Assembly (NCBI GenBank): GCA_023665245.1
Contig: JAMPEH010000006.1
Location: forward strand, 23,442 to 87,441
Direction: 5' to 3'
Length of the DNA stretch: 64,000 bases
From: Muribaculaceae bacterium
Lineage (GTDB): Bacteria; Pseudomonadota; Alphaproteobacteria; Rs-D84
The position numbers and the translations under genes are program-made. Every line of letters begins with the position of its first letter. Positions within the stretch are counted from its first letter, which is position 1. The notes beneath the pieces were generated by a model. It did not search any database. It was not told the DNA's origin and saw nothing but the letters and a program-made list of their open reading frames with translations. Of this stretch, positions 8,915 to 20,000 are shown one piece after another.

Positions 8915-8928
8915 GTTATAGAGCTGTT
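8915..8928 (-). promoter_or_regulatory. AACA-type promoter for the beta-like gene
   Basis: The minus strand reads AACA-GCTC-TATAAC, 55 bases before the beta-like start. It lies inside the longer reading frame that opens at 8947, which supports the shorter protein. Confidence 0.65.
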
Positions 8929-8996
8929 CGATAAAGTAAAAACACATGAAGCCCTCTCTGAGGGCAGTTTAGCCTTTGTTTACTGATTTCTATGCC

Positions 8997-9010
8997 AACA
9001 AATTGATAAT
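8997..9010 (+). promoter_or_regulatory. AACA-type promoter for the 9033 operon
   Basis: The site reads AACA-AATT-GATAAT, 23 bases before the chosen ATG. The first box base pair is G instead of T, but AACA, six bases and TA are kept. Confidence 0.55.
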
Positions 9011-9032
9011 GCCAAAGAAAGGAAGGAATGCT

Positions 9033-9347
9033 ATGAGTATGGATGTGAGGGCTCTCCTCATGAAGAAGAGTGAGGAGAAGAGCAACTCCAACCGGCGTGT
9101 CGTCATGAAGGATGTCAATCGCGATCTGATGGTGGCGCTGCTGGCCATCCCGGTATACGGGAAAGAAGCCCGCGATGAGGAGATCTTGTCCGTCATCATC
9201 AATGCCGGCACGCATGACGTGAGCGACACGATCACCAAGCTTCGGGAGAACTACAACAAGCTGGTGGCTGAGAAGAAGGTCAAGAAGACCAAGGCCGGCG
9301 GTGTCCGCGATCTCGATGGCTACATGGTCCTCGTCCCCAGACCGTAA
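9033..9347 (+). CDS. Small protein with DGY-type carboxy-terminal motif (104 aa)
   Basis: The start at 9033 (MSMDVRALLMKKS) follows AAAGGAAGG; earlier in-frame ATGs lie upstream of the promoter. The protein is helical, basic in the middle and coiled (KLRENYNKLVAEKK). It ends DLDGYMVLVPRP, the same short peptide type seen at the amino end of other proteins here. It heads the tail-spike gene cluster. The function is unknown, possibly structural or an assembly factor. Confidence 0.6.
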   Translation: MSMDVRALLMKKSEEKSNSNRRVVMKDVNRDLMVALLAIPVYGKEARDEEILSVIINAGTHDVSDTITKLRENYNKLVAEKKVKKTKAGGVRDLDGYMVLVPRP

Positions 9348-9361
9348 AGTGAGGTGATCGT

Positions 9362-9670
9362 ATGGTCGAGCATGGTGAGCCGAGTAACTCCCTGCAGATG
9401 ATGGGGATACACCGGTCTGAGCTCGAAAGTCTCGGGGGTAAGACTGTTCTGATCTATCAGGGGAACAAGATGGTTATTATCATCCCTGACAGTATCGACT
9501 TTACATCGCTTGATGTTATCGCCAAGACAAAGGATATCACGGTTAAAGCAAACGACATCCGCATCGTGTGTGATAGCATCACCATTGAAGCAAACACAGT
9601 TGATATCACGGCCGATGTTACAATTCATGGAAACTTTACAACCGAGGGCGGCCAGGTCCACCTCAACTGA
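9362..9670 (+). CDS. Beta-structured spike-like baseplate protein (102 aa)
   Basis: From about residue 50 the sequence is a run of short alternating strands (ITVKANDIRIVCD, ITIEANTVDITA, VTIHGNFTTEGG). This is the pattern of the intertwined beta-helix spike in gp5/VgrG-type tail needles. It is followed 12 bases later by a PAAR gene, the usual partner that caps such a spike. It is much shorter than T4 gp5 and has no lysozyme domain; hydrolase domains are in the tape measure instead. The role is inferred from pattern and neighbour. Confidence 0.6.
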   Translation: MVEHGEPSNSLQMMGIHRSELESLGGKTVLIYQGNKMVIIIPDSIDFTSLDVIAKTKDITVKANDIRIVCDSITIEANTVDITADVTIHGNFTTEGGQVHLN

Positions 9671-9682
9671 TAGGAGGTACGC

Positions 9683-9973
9683 ATGGCAGCAGCAACACGA
9701 CTTGGGGATTGCTGTACAGGTCACGATGCCTGTCCCGCGGTTCCTCTCGTAGAAGCAAGCGGAGATGTTCATGTGAATGGACGTGGTGCCGGTCGTGTCG
9801 GAGACCATTACTCATCACATGGATGCATTGTGCACCCCGGGCACCAGGACGTTATCGCGTCTGGTAGCTCGTCCGTTTTCATCAACGGCAGGCCTGCTGC
9901 TCGAACTGGTGATTCAGTATCGATCGGCGGTGCGGTCCGGGATGGGAGCGGCGACGTTTTTATTGGCGGATAG
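9683..9973 (+). CDS. PAAR-domain spike tip protein
   Basis: The 96-residue protein is a single PAAR domain. It shows repeated GD/VNGRG and VFINGRPAARTGD segments, histidines and cysteines that can hold a metal (CCTGHDAC, SSHGCIVHPGH), and the terminal strand DVFIGG. PAAR proteins form the sharpened, metal-bound tip of contractile tails and type VI secretion spikes (T4 gp5.4). A TAGGAGG site precedes the ATG. It indicates a contractile, myovirus-type tail. Confidence 0.92.
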   Translation: MAAATRLGDCCTGHDACPAVPLVEASGDVHVNGRGAGRVGDHYSSHGCIVHPGHQDVIASGSSSVFINGRPAARTGDSVSIGGAVRDGSGDVFIGG

Positions 9974-10007
9974 CCAAATCTGTAAAATGAAATAGGAGGA
10001 AACAATC

Positions 10008-10517
10008 ATGAGCGAGAAGAAAAATGTTATGGCGAGCGTTGACGCCATCATCGAGGATCTCAAGAAGAACCCGTCCAGCCGGTTCTCCAAGTCCGATTTC
10101 CAGGGGCTGGTCTACGCCGTCCTGGCCGACAAGGAGTTCAAGGCCAAGAAGTGGTTGCTGAAGAACGACCAGCTGGTTGAGGATTCTGCCGACATCGAGG
10201 GCGGCCTGCGCAAGTTCATGGATAAGCTGCTGAAGCATGCTGGCATGACCAAGGACAGCGAGCGTGCGGCCATCATCGACAGTTTCGAGTTCGGCGCCCG
10301 CGACGTGGAATGGGTATCCGACGCCGTGGACGAGGCCATGTACATCTACACCGAGTGCGGCAAGAACATGCGCATCTTCCGGGATAAGATGCTCAACCTG
10401 AGCATCCGCAAGATGACCCGCTCCGGCAAGTACGACGGCAAGGTTACATACAAGAAGAGCGTGGTCGACCGCGCCCTGGCTCTGGAGAAACGCCGTGCCA
10501 AGAAGGGCGACGCCTAA
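10008..10517 (+). CDS. Unknown tail-module protein, highly expressed codons (169 aa)
   Basis: A helical, charged protein (MSEKKNVMASVDAIIEDLKK...) with codons strongly biased to GC-ending forms, unlike its neighbours, which suggests a high copy number. It lies between the PAAR tip gene and the tape measure, where chaperones and tube or baseplate parts are found. Its TAA overlaps the next ATG. No family is recognised. Confidence 0.65.
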   Translation: MSEKKNVMASVDAIIEDLKKNPSSRFSKSDFQGLVYAVLADKEFKAKKWLLKNDQLVEDSADIEGGLRKFMDKLLKHAGMTKDSERAAIIDSFEFGARDVEWVSDAVDEAMYIYTECGKNMRIFRDKMLNLSIRKMTRSGKYDGKVTYKKSVVDRALALEKRRAKKGDA

Positions 10518-10936
10518 TGGCGGGCCTCACATTGCGGGAGGTCTTCGATCAGATCGGATCGTGCGGAGCTTCATTGCGGCGCGAGCCTGACATCAAGATT
10601 CCTGGTGTCGAGCATGTTGTGATGCACGACGAGGCTGCCGATGACCTTAAGAGCATCATCGACGTGGCATCAAAGTCTAAGAATGCCGAAGGGCGCGACA
10701 GCATCGAAGTGATGGTCCAGTTACGCATCGACCTGAAGGACAATACCCTTCAGCGAGTATATCCCATTCTTCGCAATGGTAGTCTCCAGACGATGCGGAT
10801 AAAGACCCACAACGGTTGTCCGACTATCGGTGAAATGGCCGATGCTGATGAACGCAGGACAAACAAGGCACTGTTCGGCGGAAGCAGTCGATACACCGGT
10901 GTCATTGCGATAGAAGATCCCCCGAGCGAGAATTGA
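10517..10936 (+). CDS. Unknown tail-module protein (139 aa)
   Basis: The start overlaps the upstream stop (TAATG). The product begins MAGLTLREVFDQIGSCG and has a mixed alpha/beta composition. It lies immediately before the tape measure gene, separated by a terminator and a new promoter. The position would suit a tail assembly chaperone or baseplate protein, but the sequence gives no direct support. Confidence 0.6.
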   Translation: MAGLTLREVFDQIGSCGASLRREPDIKIPGVEHVVMHDEAADDLKSIIDVASKSKNAEGRDSIEVMVQLRIDLKDNTLQRVYPILRNGSLQTMRIKTHNGCPTIGEMADADERRTNKALFGGSSRYTGVIAIEDPPSEN

Positions 10937-10943
10937 ATAGATA

Positions 10944-10979
10944 AACCCCTCCCCGAAATGGGGAGGGGTTGTCTTATTT
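10944..10979 (+). terminator. Terminator before the tape measure gene
   Basis: An 11-bp stem AACCCCTCCCC with its complement, loop GAAAT, is followed by GTCTTATTT. Confidence 0.8.
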
Positions 10980-10984
10980 GCGCG

Positions 10985-10998
10985 AACATCCTTATATA
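10985..10998 (+). promoter_or_regulatory. AACA-type promoter for the tape measure gene
   Basis: The site reads AACA-TCCT-TATATA. It follows the terminator by six bases and ends 25 bases before the ATG. Confidence 0.65.
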
Positions 10999-11022
10999 TG
11001 TCAAAAGAAAGGGTGAGTAACC

Positions 11023-14000
11023 ATGCCTGGCAGAACTGATAACATGACAAAGGATATTCGAGCAGGTCTTCATGCAGCGGCTGCAAAAGGTGGCAAGTAC
11101 TTTAAGGGTACTGCCAAACTATTCCTCGCATCTGGGTCCGAGTTCGTTGGCAATCAGCTTCCGACCGTAGGGGCAATGGTTGAAACCAATAGGGAGCTTC
11201 TTCAGGATACGGCGAAGTTCCTGAGGAACCCGGTAGATACGGTTAACCGCACCATCAATAAGGCAATGGGGACCGATGACTTTAAGGCTCTCCAGAAGTT
11301 TGCCAAGAACATGGTCGCGGACCTGAGGTCTGGCGATTTGTACGACCCTGACCGTATGCGATCCTCCTTTGGTGAAACCATCGACGGCTTACTGGATGAC
11401 TTCGGCGACTTCGATATGTCCGGCTTCGATGCCGAGGGCGAATGGCAGGAACCCGAGGATTCTGGGGACTTCGAGAAGGACGCTGCGCTTGCGGAGTCCC
11501 AGGAGAAAGCTGCCGATACCCGTACCTCGGCAACCATTGAGGCCATCGGCCTCGGTACCGACGCTGTAGTGAATACAGCAAACGCGAATGCTCAGACCAA
11601 TATTCGACTTTCGCTGAAGCAGCATTCTCAGCTTATGGCTGGAATGCAGAATATGGTTACACAGCAAGCGGCAACTCTGCAGGCTGTGAACCAGACCGCG
11701 GTATCAATTCTTGATGTGTCCCGTGAGGCCCACCAGCAGATCATGGCCGGTATTAACGGGATCTCTACAATCCTGCAGAGGATTGAACAGAACACCGCAC
11801 CGGTTAAGCCTGAACGTGCTACGGCCAGGGAGGAACTTGAGATCATTGGACCCAACGGTGAGCTCAACGTTACGAACTGGCTGAAGCAGGTCAAGAAGAA
11901 CGCTGACGATAAGTACAACATCAGTAGCATGATGACAATGGCGACCGGCGGTATGAGCATTTCGTCTCTGCTTGAGCAGGTCGGCGATAACCCGTGGCAG
12001 CTCGTTTCCGATGCACTTCTTCAGCGGATGCTCCCGCCGTCTCTGAAGAAACAATTTGAAGTAACTGGCAAGAAGCTTGAGGGATTTTTCCCTGCACTCC
12101 TGTCTAAGATGAATGACCGGGGCAAGAAGTATGGTTCCGGTGAGAGCACAAAGATCACTGACTTCCTGGCCGGTTTGTTTGGCCATGAGGAGCGGTCTAA
12201 GAGAGCGGTTGATACGTCTGTGAAGGAACCCTCTGCTCAGGCAGTATTCACTAACCGCACGGCGACTGCAATCGAGCAGGTTATCCCGATGTGGCTCTCC
12301 AAGATCTACACCGCACTGACTGGTGAGGATGAGAAGATCTTCGACTATGGGGCTGGTAAATTCACAAGAGTTGTCGATGTCCTTGCTAAGACGTCCAATG
12401 ACGTGAATGACCTGGCCAACCGTATGGGAACCGCTGCCGGGAACTTTATTGATCTCGCAAAGTCGGTCAAGTTTGAGAAAGTGGAAGACGAAGAGGACTT
12501 CCACAAGTATCTGTACAAGTACCTGCAGCGGCAGGCTGAAACAAGCGGGTTTATCGATCCGTTTGTGTCCAAGGAAAAGTTCAAAGAGACCATGCCCGGC
12601 GGGGCGAAGAATGAGGAGCTGTACTACAATATCATCAACACGGCTCTTCGCAAAATGGACCGGACTGATCTCTTGGCGCTGTCGTCTGAGATTCAGAGCG
12701 CGCGTCAATCCAGAAACCGCGCCAACCCGATTATCAACAACCGACTGCGTGACAATGGTACCATGATTGCGTTTGGTGACGTGATCGATAGTCTGACCGC
12801 GCGGTCAGTGATCAGCGGATCCCAGGATACCGCATACGGGCTATACGGTGATGACCTGCAGAAGGTTCTCGATAAGCGCAAAGAGAGAATTATTGCTGCC
12901 GGAGGGCCTCAGGCATCGAACATCCACCTGAATGACATTTCCAGCATCCTTAAGCGTGGTATTATCACGTACACCTACATCATGGGCAGTGCGTACTCCG
13001 CCGAGGGAATTCCTGATCATATTAGGAAGAATCTCACGATCGCTGAGGATGTGTCCAGGAAGGAGCAGCAGCGGCAGGACGAAATTGCCCAGAAGAAGAC
13101 AGATGCTGATCTGAGAGAGAAAGCTGCGGCAAGACGTCGTCAGGAAGAGCGGGATGCCAAAGTAGGGAACATCAATCGTGCACCGGATGAGTATTATGTG
13201 AATGGTGAAACTGACCAAGGGTACATCGCCCAACGGATGACTGAAGGGAGGTTACGCCAACGGACGAGCACTGATACCATCTTCGACAATCCTGAGCTTG
13301 AGCGCTCTGAGCGCGGAACTTATGACGCCGGTCAACGGCGGCTTAGGGAAGAAATGGCCCGCCTGTCTCGGGATGTAAACGGGCGTCTCGATAATGGCCG
13401 TGTCAAGGGATTCCTGGATAAAGCAAGGGAGTATGGAAAGGCGCCGTTTGAACTTGTTGAGAACGGGCTAAAGCTGGTAGACAGCTTCCTTTTCAGAATC
13501 TTGTATGGGGAGGATGCCTCTGATGTAATGCTCGATGAGCACAAGCTTCCCTCTATTCTCGATTCTGTCCGCATCAACATCAAGGCCCAGTGGCTTGAGG
13601 CGGGCAACTGGTTTGCTCGGAATATCGGCGAGCCTTTGAAGAAGAGTCTGTTCGATAACGACGAGGGCATTATCCCTCGTATTGCCGACAGGCTTAACGA
13701 GAAGGTTGTTGAACCGGTTAAAGAGCGCGCCAGGGATTACAAGAATAAGCTGATCGGCGCCCGTGAAGTTGGCGAAGATGGCAAACCCATAGGAGACTAC
13801 AAGGGCGGTCGATTCAGTGACCAGATCAATCGACTGCGTCATCGTGCCGATGACATTAAGTCCGGGACCTCTGGTAAGATCACCAGTGGTGTCATGGGAA
13901 CTGTTAACCGGTGGCTCTATGGTGATAATGTCGAGGGGAAGGGTGTCGGCCATAGCCTGCAGCAGGTTGGTACGACCAAGACTACCCGTGGTTATACTGA

Positions 14001-17000
14001 TAGGACTGGTTATCATGAGGAAGAAGTTGAGACCCCGATTCTGGCGGATGTCCAAGAATTTACCGGTATCATCGGAAGCTTGAAGCGCAAAGCTCTTGAT
14101 CTGCGTGGCATGCTATTCGGTGAGGACGAGAATGGTGACGACCATGATTCCTGGAATAAGTTCACCTTAGTTAAGGATGAGCTGAGCAAGGCGTTTCCTG
14201 ATATGACTATCGGTGCCGGAATTGGTCTGCTTGGGAGTTTCTTCCTTCCCGGCGGTCCTATTCTTGGCGCAATGCTTGGGTCTGCTGGCGGGTTCGTGGC
14301 ATCGTCCGAGAAGTTTAAGTCCTATCTCTTTGGCGATGTGGCCGAGGAGGATCGAGTCGAGTTCAACTGGGAGACCGGTAAGATCGACAAGAAAGTTACG
14401 GCAAAGACCCGCAAGGGTGGAATTATTAACCAAGAAATTTACGATGCCTTTAAGAAGTTCGCTCCGAATATTGCAATCGGTAGTGGGCTTGGTATTGTAG
14501 GCAGCCTGTTCCTTCCGGGTGGCCCGTTTATTGGAGCTTTGGCCGGTGGCATCGGCGGGATGGTATCAGCATCCGATCGGATGAAACAGCTTCTGTTCGG
14601 AACCTACACCGATGAGGATGGCAATGAGCAAGATGGCCTACTCGGCCCTAAAACACGAGAGGCCATTAAAAACGCGGCTGGTCCGGCTCTTGGTGGTGCA
14701 GTCCTTGGCGGCACGGCATGGTCGATGATTTCCAGCCTCGGTATTATTCCCGGCCTATCTCTGCTTCCCGGTGGTCCTATCTTCGCTATGCTCGGTGGCA
14801 TCACTGGTGCCATGAATGCCGATGCTATTAAGAATTTCTTCTTTGGTACCGAGGAAGAGACTACTGAGAATGTAACGGATGAGAGCGGGAACGTAACTGG
14901 TACCCGTAAGGTGAAGAAGCGCATTGGCGGCCTGTTCGGAAGAGCGTTTGATTTCGCGAGAGACAAAATGCTCAATCCGTTTGCAGAGAGGCTTAATAAA
15001 GCTGGCGAAAAGGTCGGAGAGTGGTTCAATGCGTCGGTGGTAACGCCGTTCCAGAACGCAATCCAGCCGATGAAAGACCAGATGAAGCGGGCTGGCACTG
15101 CCATTAGCGATTCCATGAAAAACATTGGCGAGAAGATCAAGGATTCGATCGACAAGGTGTTCGAGAAGAATGTCGGTCAGCCTATGGGTGAGTTCTTCAA
15201 AGAAAAGATCATCAAGCCGATGGATGAAGCAGCAAAGAAGATCTTCAGCACTCTTGGCAAAATCATCGGAAGCATCATCTCTGCTCCGTTCAAAGCCCTG
15301 GAGTTTATTGCTACTGGAACGATTGGCGGCAAATCTCTTGAGGATCTTCAGGATGAGAGGGCCGCTGCCAAGAAGGCGAAGGAGGCAGAGCGCGATCGGA
15401 AACGTGCTGACCGTACGAAAGGTCGTCTCGGTCGGATCTGGGGTCGCACGGGCGGTAGGCTCGGTAAGATTCTCGGTAAATACGTACCTGGTCAGACCGC
15501 TGATACCACAACCGATAGTGAGACCTCTGAGGCAACTGCCGGTGAAACTCCAAAGAATGGATTCTTCGCAAACCTCAAGGATCGAATCTTCAATAGAGGA
15601 CAGACGCCTGAGGAAGGTGAGGTCTCCCCGTTTGATACGGTAGGGAATGCCGCCCCGGAGGCTGCCGGAAAGACCTATACCCCTAACAGCAAGTCGAATG
15701 ATTCTGAGATGCTTGGCCCTGACGTGAATCGTAATCGTCAAAGAGAGGCTAACGAATCCGCTGCGCGTGATGAACGTGATCGGAGAGAAGAGTCTCAGCA
15801 GTCCGAGCGCGATCGACTTGCTCAGAAGGCCGCTCAGCGTAATAAGAACCAGTCGACTACAAGTTCCGGCACTGATACCACAACCGATAGTGAGACCTCT
15901 GAGGCAACTGCCGGTGAAGATGGTGGAAGTGCCAAGAAGAAAGGTGCATTTAGCCGTAAGAGCAATAACGAGTACCTGAAGTCCATCGATAAGCATATCT
16001 CCAAAATCTACGATGAGATCAAGGGCCAGCTCGGCGGCAGTGGCTGGAACATCGCCTACATTAAAACGCTGCTCGATAAGCAATTCGGGAAACTCAGTGC
16101 TGAGGAACTTCCTGAGGAGATGGAGGGCAGTAAGAAGGTCAAGAAGCGTCGTGGTATCATCGGTAAGATGGTCGATCGTGTGGAAGGGCTGTTCAGTGCG
16201 GTAACTGACCGGGTCGGCAATGTCATTGACAAAGCTGTCGGTTTTGTTGTTGCGCCGTTTAAGGCTATCGGTAAAGTTGTCGGGTTCCTTAAGGATGCAG
16301 TTGTTGGCGCTGCCAATACTATCTGGAGCGTTGTTAAAACGCTCGGCGCTGCAGCAGGTGAACTGCTGAAGGGCGCGGCGAAGGGGCTTGGCGAAATCAT
16401 GGTTGGTGTTGGCGAAACGATCAGGGCTGCTGCACCTTCCATCGGAAAAGCGCTCGGAGATGTATTGTCCACGTTCACCGGTGTGCTCAGTGATGGTATC
16501 CTGGCAACGTCTGCTGTTGTCCGTGGACTTGTTGAGAGTGCCGCAACTATTGCTCCTGATATCGCAGCGATGGCCTGGAAGGGCATGAAGACCGTCGGAA
16601 GTCTCATTGGCAAGGGTGTTGGTTTCCTCGCCAAGGGTATGGCTGAAGGCGTGACCGGATTGTTCAAGAAGGTCTTTGGTGGCGATAAGGATAAAGAAGG
16701 TGGAAAGGGCAAGGGTAAACATCTCAAGATCAAAGGGCCGGTTCCGATTGCTATCAGCACTGAGGGTGATGGCCCTGATCGAGTCCAATACCCGTTCATC
16801 AGCACCGCTGCTCCGGTAATGCCGACGCACGCTATTCCGGTGTACCTGGTCGGAGCATTTGACAGCGCTGTTGTGACCGCAAAACTTTTGGGTGATACAG
16901 ATTCCCCGGCTGAACCTGATACGCAAAACCCGGTCTCCCCGACCCCAGCAGGGACGGCCAGCCCCGCTGTTCCAGCTCTCGGTAGCGCTGATACAGTTGG

Positions 17001-20000
17001 CGATGAGACCGTGAATCAAGATGGTCCTGAGCCTGGAGCTGAGGGTGGTGGAGCTCGTCCCACCTCTGGGAGAGTCAAGTCGCGGTTGCGTAATCCCATC
17101 AGCGCCCTCGGTCGTACGTTTGGCGATCTCCGTGAGAACATCAAGGGTCGCATTCGTGATCACCGGATGAATCAGGTATGGGATCAGTATATGGCTAAGC
17201 ATACAGACGAAGATGATCAGAAGGTGAAACACGGAAATCCTCTGGACATCTTTAAGCGCAAATACAAGGCCATCGATACCAGATCTGAAAAGTCTGACAA
17301 CCCGGCAGAGGAGTATGACGATGCTATCGAGAAGGCCCGCAGCATGGACGAGATTCAAGCTATCCAGGCTGCACACCAGATGAATACCAACAATCAGTTG
17401 GTTGCCGTTGGGGAGCAAGAGGAGAAGAAGACCAGTATCCTCGACCTACTGCTCGGTGGACTTGCCGGGCTCTTTACTGGGAAGGGAGTGCTCGGAGGTA
17501 TTGGCAAAGCCGTAGCCGGCAGTGCGGCTGGTAAAGCGATTAGTAGTTTCGTAACCGGCAAGGCTCTTCCGTTCCTCGGAGAGGCTGCTGGTATGGCCGC
17601 GACTGGATACCAGCTGTTTGGTGAGAATGGCAACAAGCTCTGGGGTGCTGAGCAAGTAGCACAGGGCGCCTTGTCTATTGGTAAGGCTGTCGCCGGAGAA
17701 GCCACTGATGTAAAAGGCCCAATCAAACAGGCGATTACGAAACTGATCAAGTCTCTGATGGAGAACAAAGTAGTTGTCAGTATGTTCAAGGGTCTGAAGA
17801 GCAAGATTGGCACTCTTACTGCTAAGCTTGCAAATAAGCTTGGTGGTGAAGTGCTTGAACAGGCAATGAGGAGCGGCGCTCAAACGATTAAGAATGGCGC
17901 CAAACAAATTGCCGGATATCTATCAGCAGGCACGATCACTGCGGCATTTGCTGTGGCTGACTTCATCTCCGGTTTCGGTAATGCCAAGAAATACTTCAAC
18001 GTGTTCGGGTCTGATGTAACCCTTGGCATGCGCCTAACCTCCGCCGTTGTGAATACACTTGGCGGGTTGCTCACCATGATCCCAGTCGCTGGTCCATTCC
18101 TGAGTGTTGCCGCGGCAATGATGCAGGATAGTATCGTCCAGCTGGTATATGGGGTTCTCGCCGATGATGCAGCAAAGCAGGAACTCGCGGCTGATCAGCA
18201 AAAACTCCAGGCTGCGACTGATGCGTATAATGCGGAGAATGGGACGGACCTGACTACTGATGAGTATGCAAAGAAGTTCAACGAAGACGGCAGTAAACGC
18301 GGGATCCTTAGCACAATAGCTGGGGGCGTAAAAGCCGTAGGTGGTGGTATCGTCGGTGGAGTTAAGAAGGTCGGCGGTGCTGTCGTTGGGGGTGTTAAGA
18401 AAGTTGGAAGCATGGCACTCAATGCGGTAACTGGTATACCGGACTTCATCGCAAAGGGTGCTAACTGGATCGGTAATGGTTTTGAGACAGTAGGAACCAA
18501 GCTGAATGAATTCGTGACGAACCTTCCCCAGATGGTAACGAATGGCGTCAACAATCTTTTTGCTAAGGTTGGAGATGTCTTGACAAACCTTCCCACCACC
18601 GTTGGTAAATTTATCGGTGATACCGTGGGTGGAGTGATTAAGGGTATCGGTGGAATAGGCGAGTTCGCAGTAAAGCTTGGTGGTGGCATTATCAATGGTG
18701 TCATTAAGATTGCAGGTAGCCTGGATCAGATGCTCCTCAGCATTGCAAAAGGCATCGGCAATATCTTGCTGTCCGGCGTGAAGCTCGTGTTTGAGACCCC
18801 GCAGATCCTTGGAAACCTTGCGGTTGGGATCGGAAAGGGAATCATCAATACAATCGGATCTGCTATCGGCGGAATCAACAACCTGATCTCTGAGATCGTT
18901 AAGGGTATTGGTAACGCCATAAAGGATGCCATTGGTGGCATCGGAAGCGCCATCGATGAAGCGGTCGAAAGTATTCCCGTTGTCGGAGATGCATACAAGG
19001 GCATCAAGGGTGTAGCAAAGACCGTGGGAGATGGACTGTCCGCAGCGGATTCGTTTGTAGAGGATATACCGGTAGTAGGCAGCGTCTATAGAGGGGCGAA
19101 AGACCTCGGTGGTAAAGCCCTGGATGTTGCTGAAAAGGTTCCTCTGCTCGGCGGCTTGGTCAAGGGTGCTCGAGACCTTCTCGGCGGATCTTCTGATGAG
19201 GAGGAATCCGGAAAGGGCCCTGGCGGCATTGCAACCGAGCTTAGTCCGATTACATCTATTCTGACAAGCATCGGGGATAAGATTTCTGGTGCGATCCGTG
19301 ATGCGAAAGGTGTCGCCGATGAGAATGGGCTCAATACAGGGTCTATTGGTGGATTCATCACAAGCGCGCTGAAGGATCCGAAAGCGCTGATGTCTACGTT
19401 CCTGACCGTCGGTAAGGGGATCGGTGGATCTCTGATCGATATGGTCACTGATGTGTTCAAGGGCAAGAAGAATGGTCCGACCATCTTCAGCATTATGGGC
19501 GAAGGTCTTGGTAGTAGCCTGATTGCTGATATGAAGAACAATGAGGGCCAGGATAAAACCATCACGGATTCTATGACGACTGCTATGACAGCAACAGTGA
19601 CCGGAACGACTGCTGCTACTGCGAAGAAGCAAACGCTACTTCAAAAGGTTGGTAGCACGGTAAGCAGTTGGATGCCGTGGAACTGGGGCAAAGGTGCCGG
19701 GTGTGATGATTGCGGAGATTGGGGAACCGGTAAGGTCACTCCGATGAGTCAGTCGTCCGGCAAATGGAATCGTGGGTCCGATGATATGGCTAAAGCTGGC
19801 TGTGGTCCTACTGCAGCGGCAATGGTCGCATCCTCGTATGGAGCTAAGTCCGCGAATCCGATGGAAGCAAATGTCATGAGCAAGCGCACCGGTATGCGAG
19901 CCAGCGATGGGGGGACTAACCCGAAGTTCTTTGGCAAGTATGCATCGGCGCATGGTTATGGCATGTCTGAAGGTCCGGTTGATTCTGGTTCTATCTCCAG

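Noticed and set aside
14755..17418. An 887-codon open frame on the minus strand
   Set aside because: It lies wholly inside the tape measure gene, is antisense to it, and has no ribosome site. Open antisense frames are common here because of the codon bias of the real genes.
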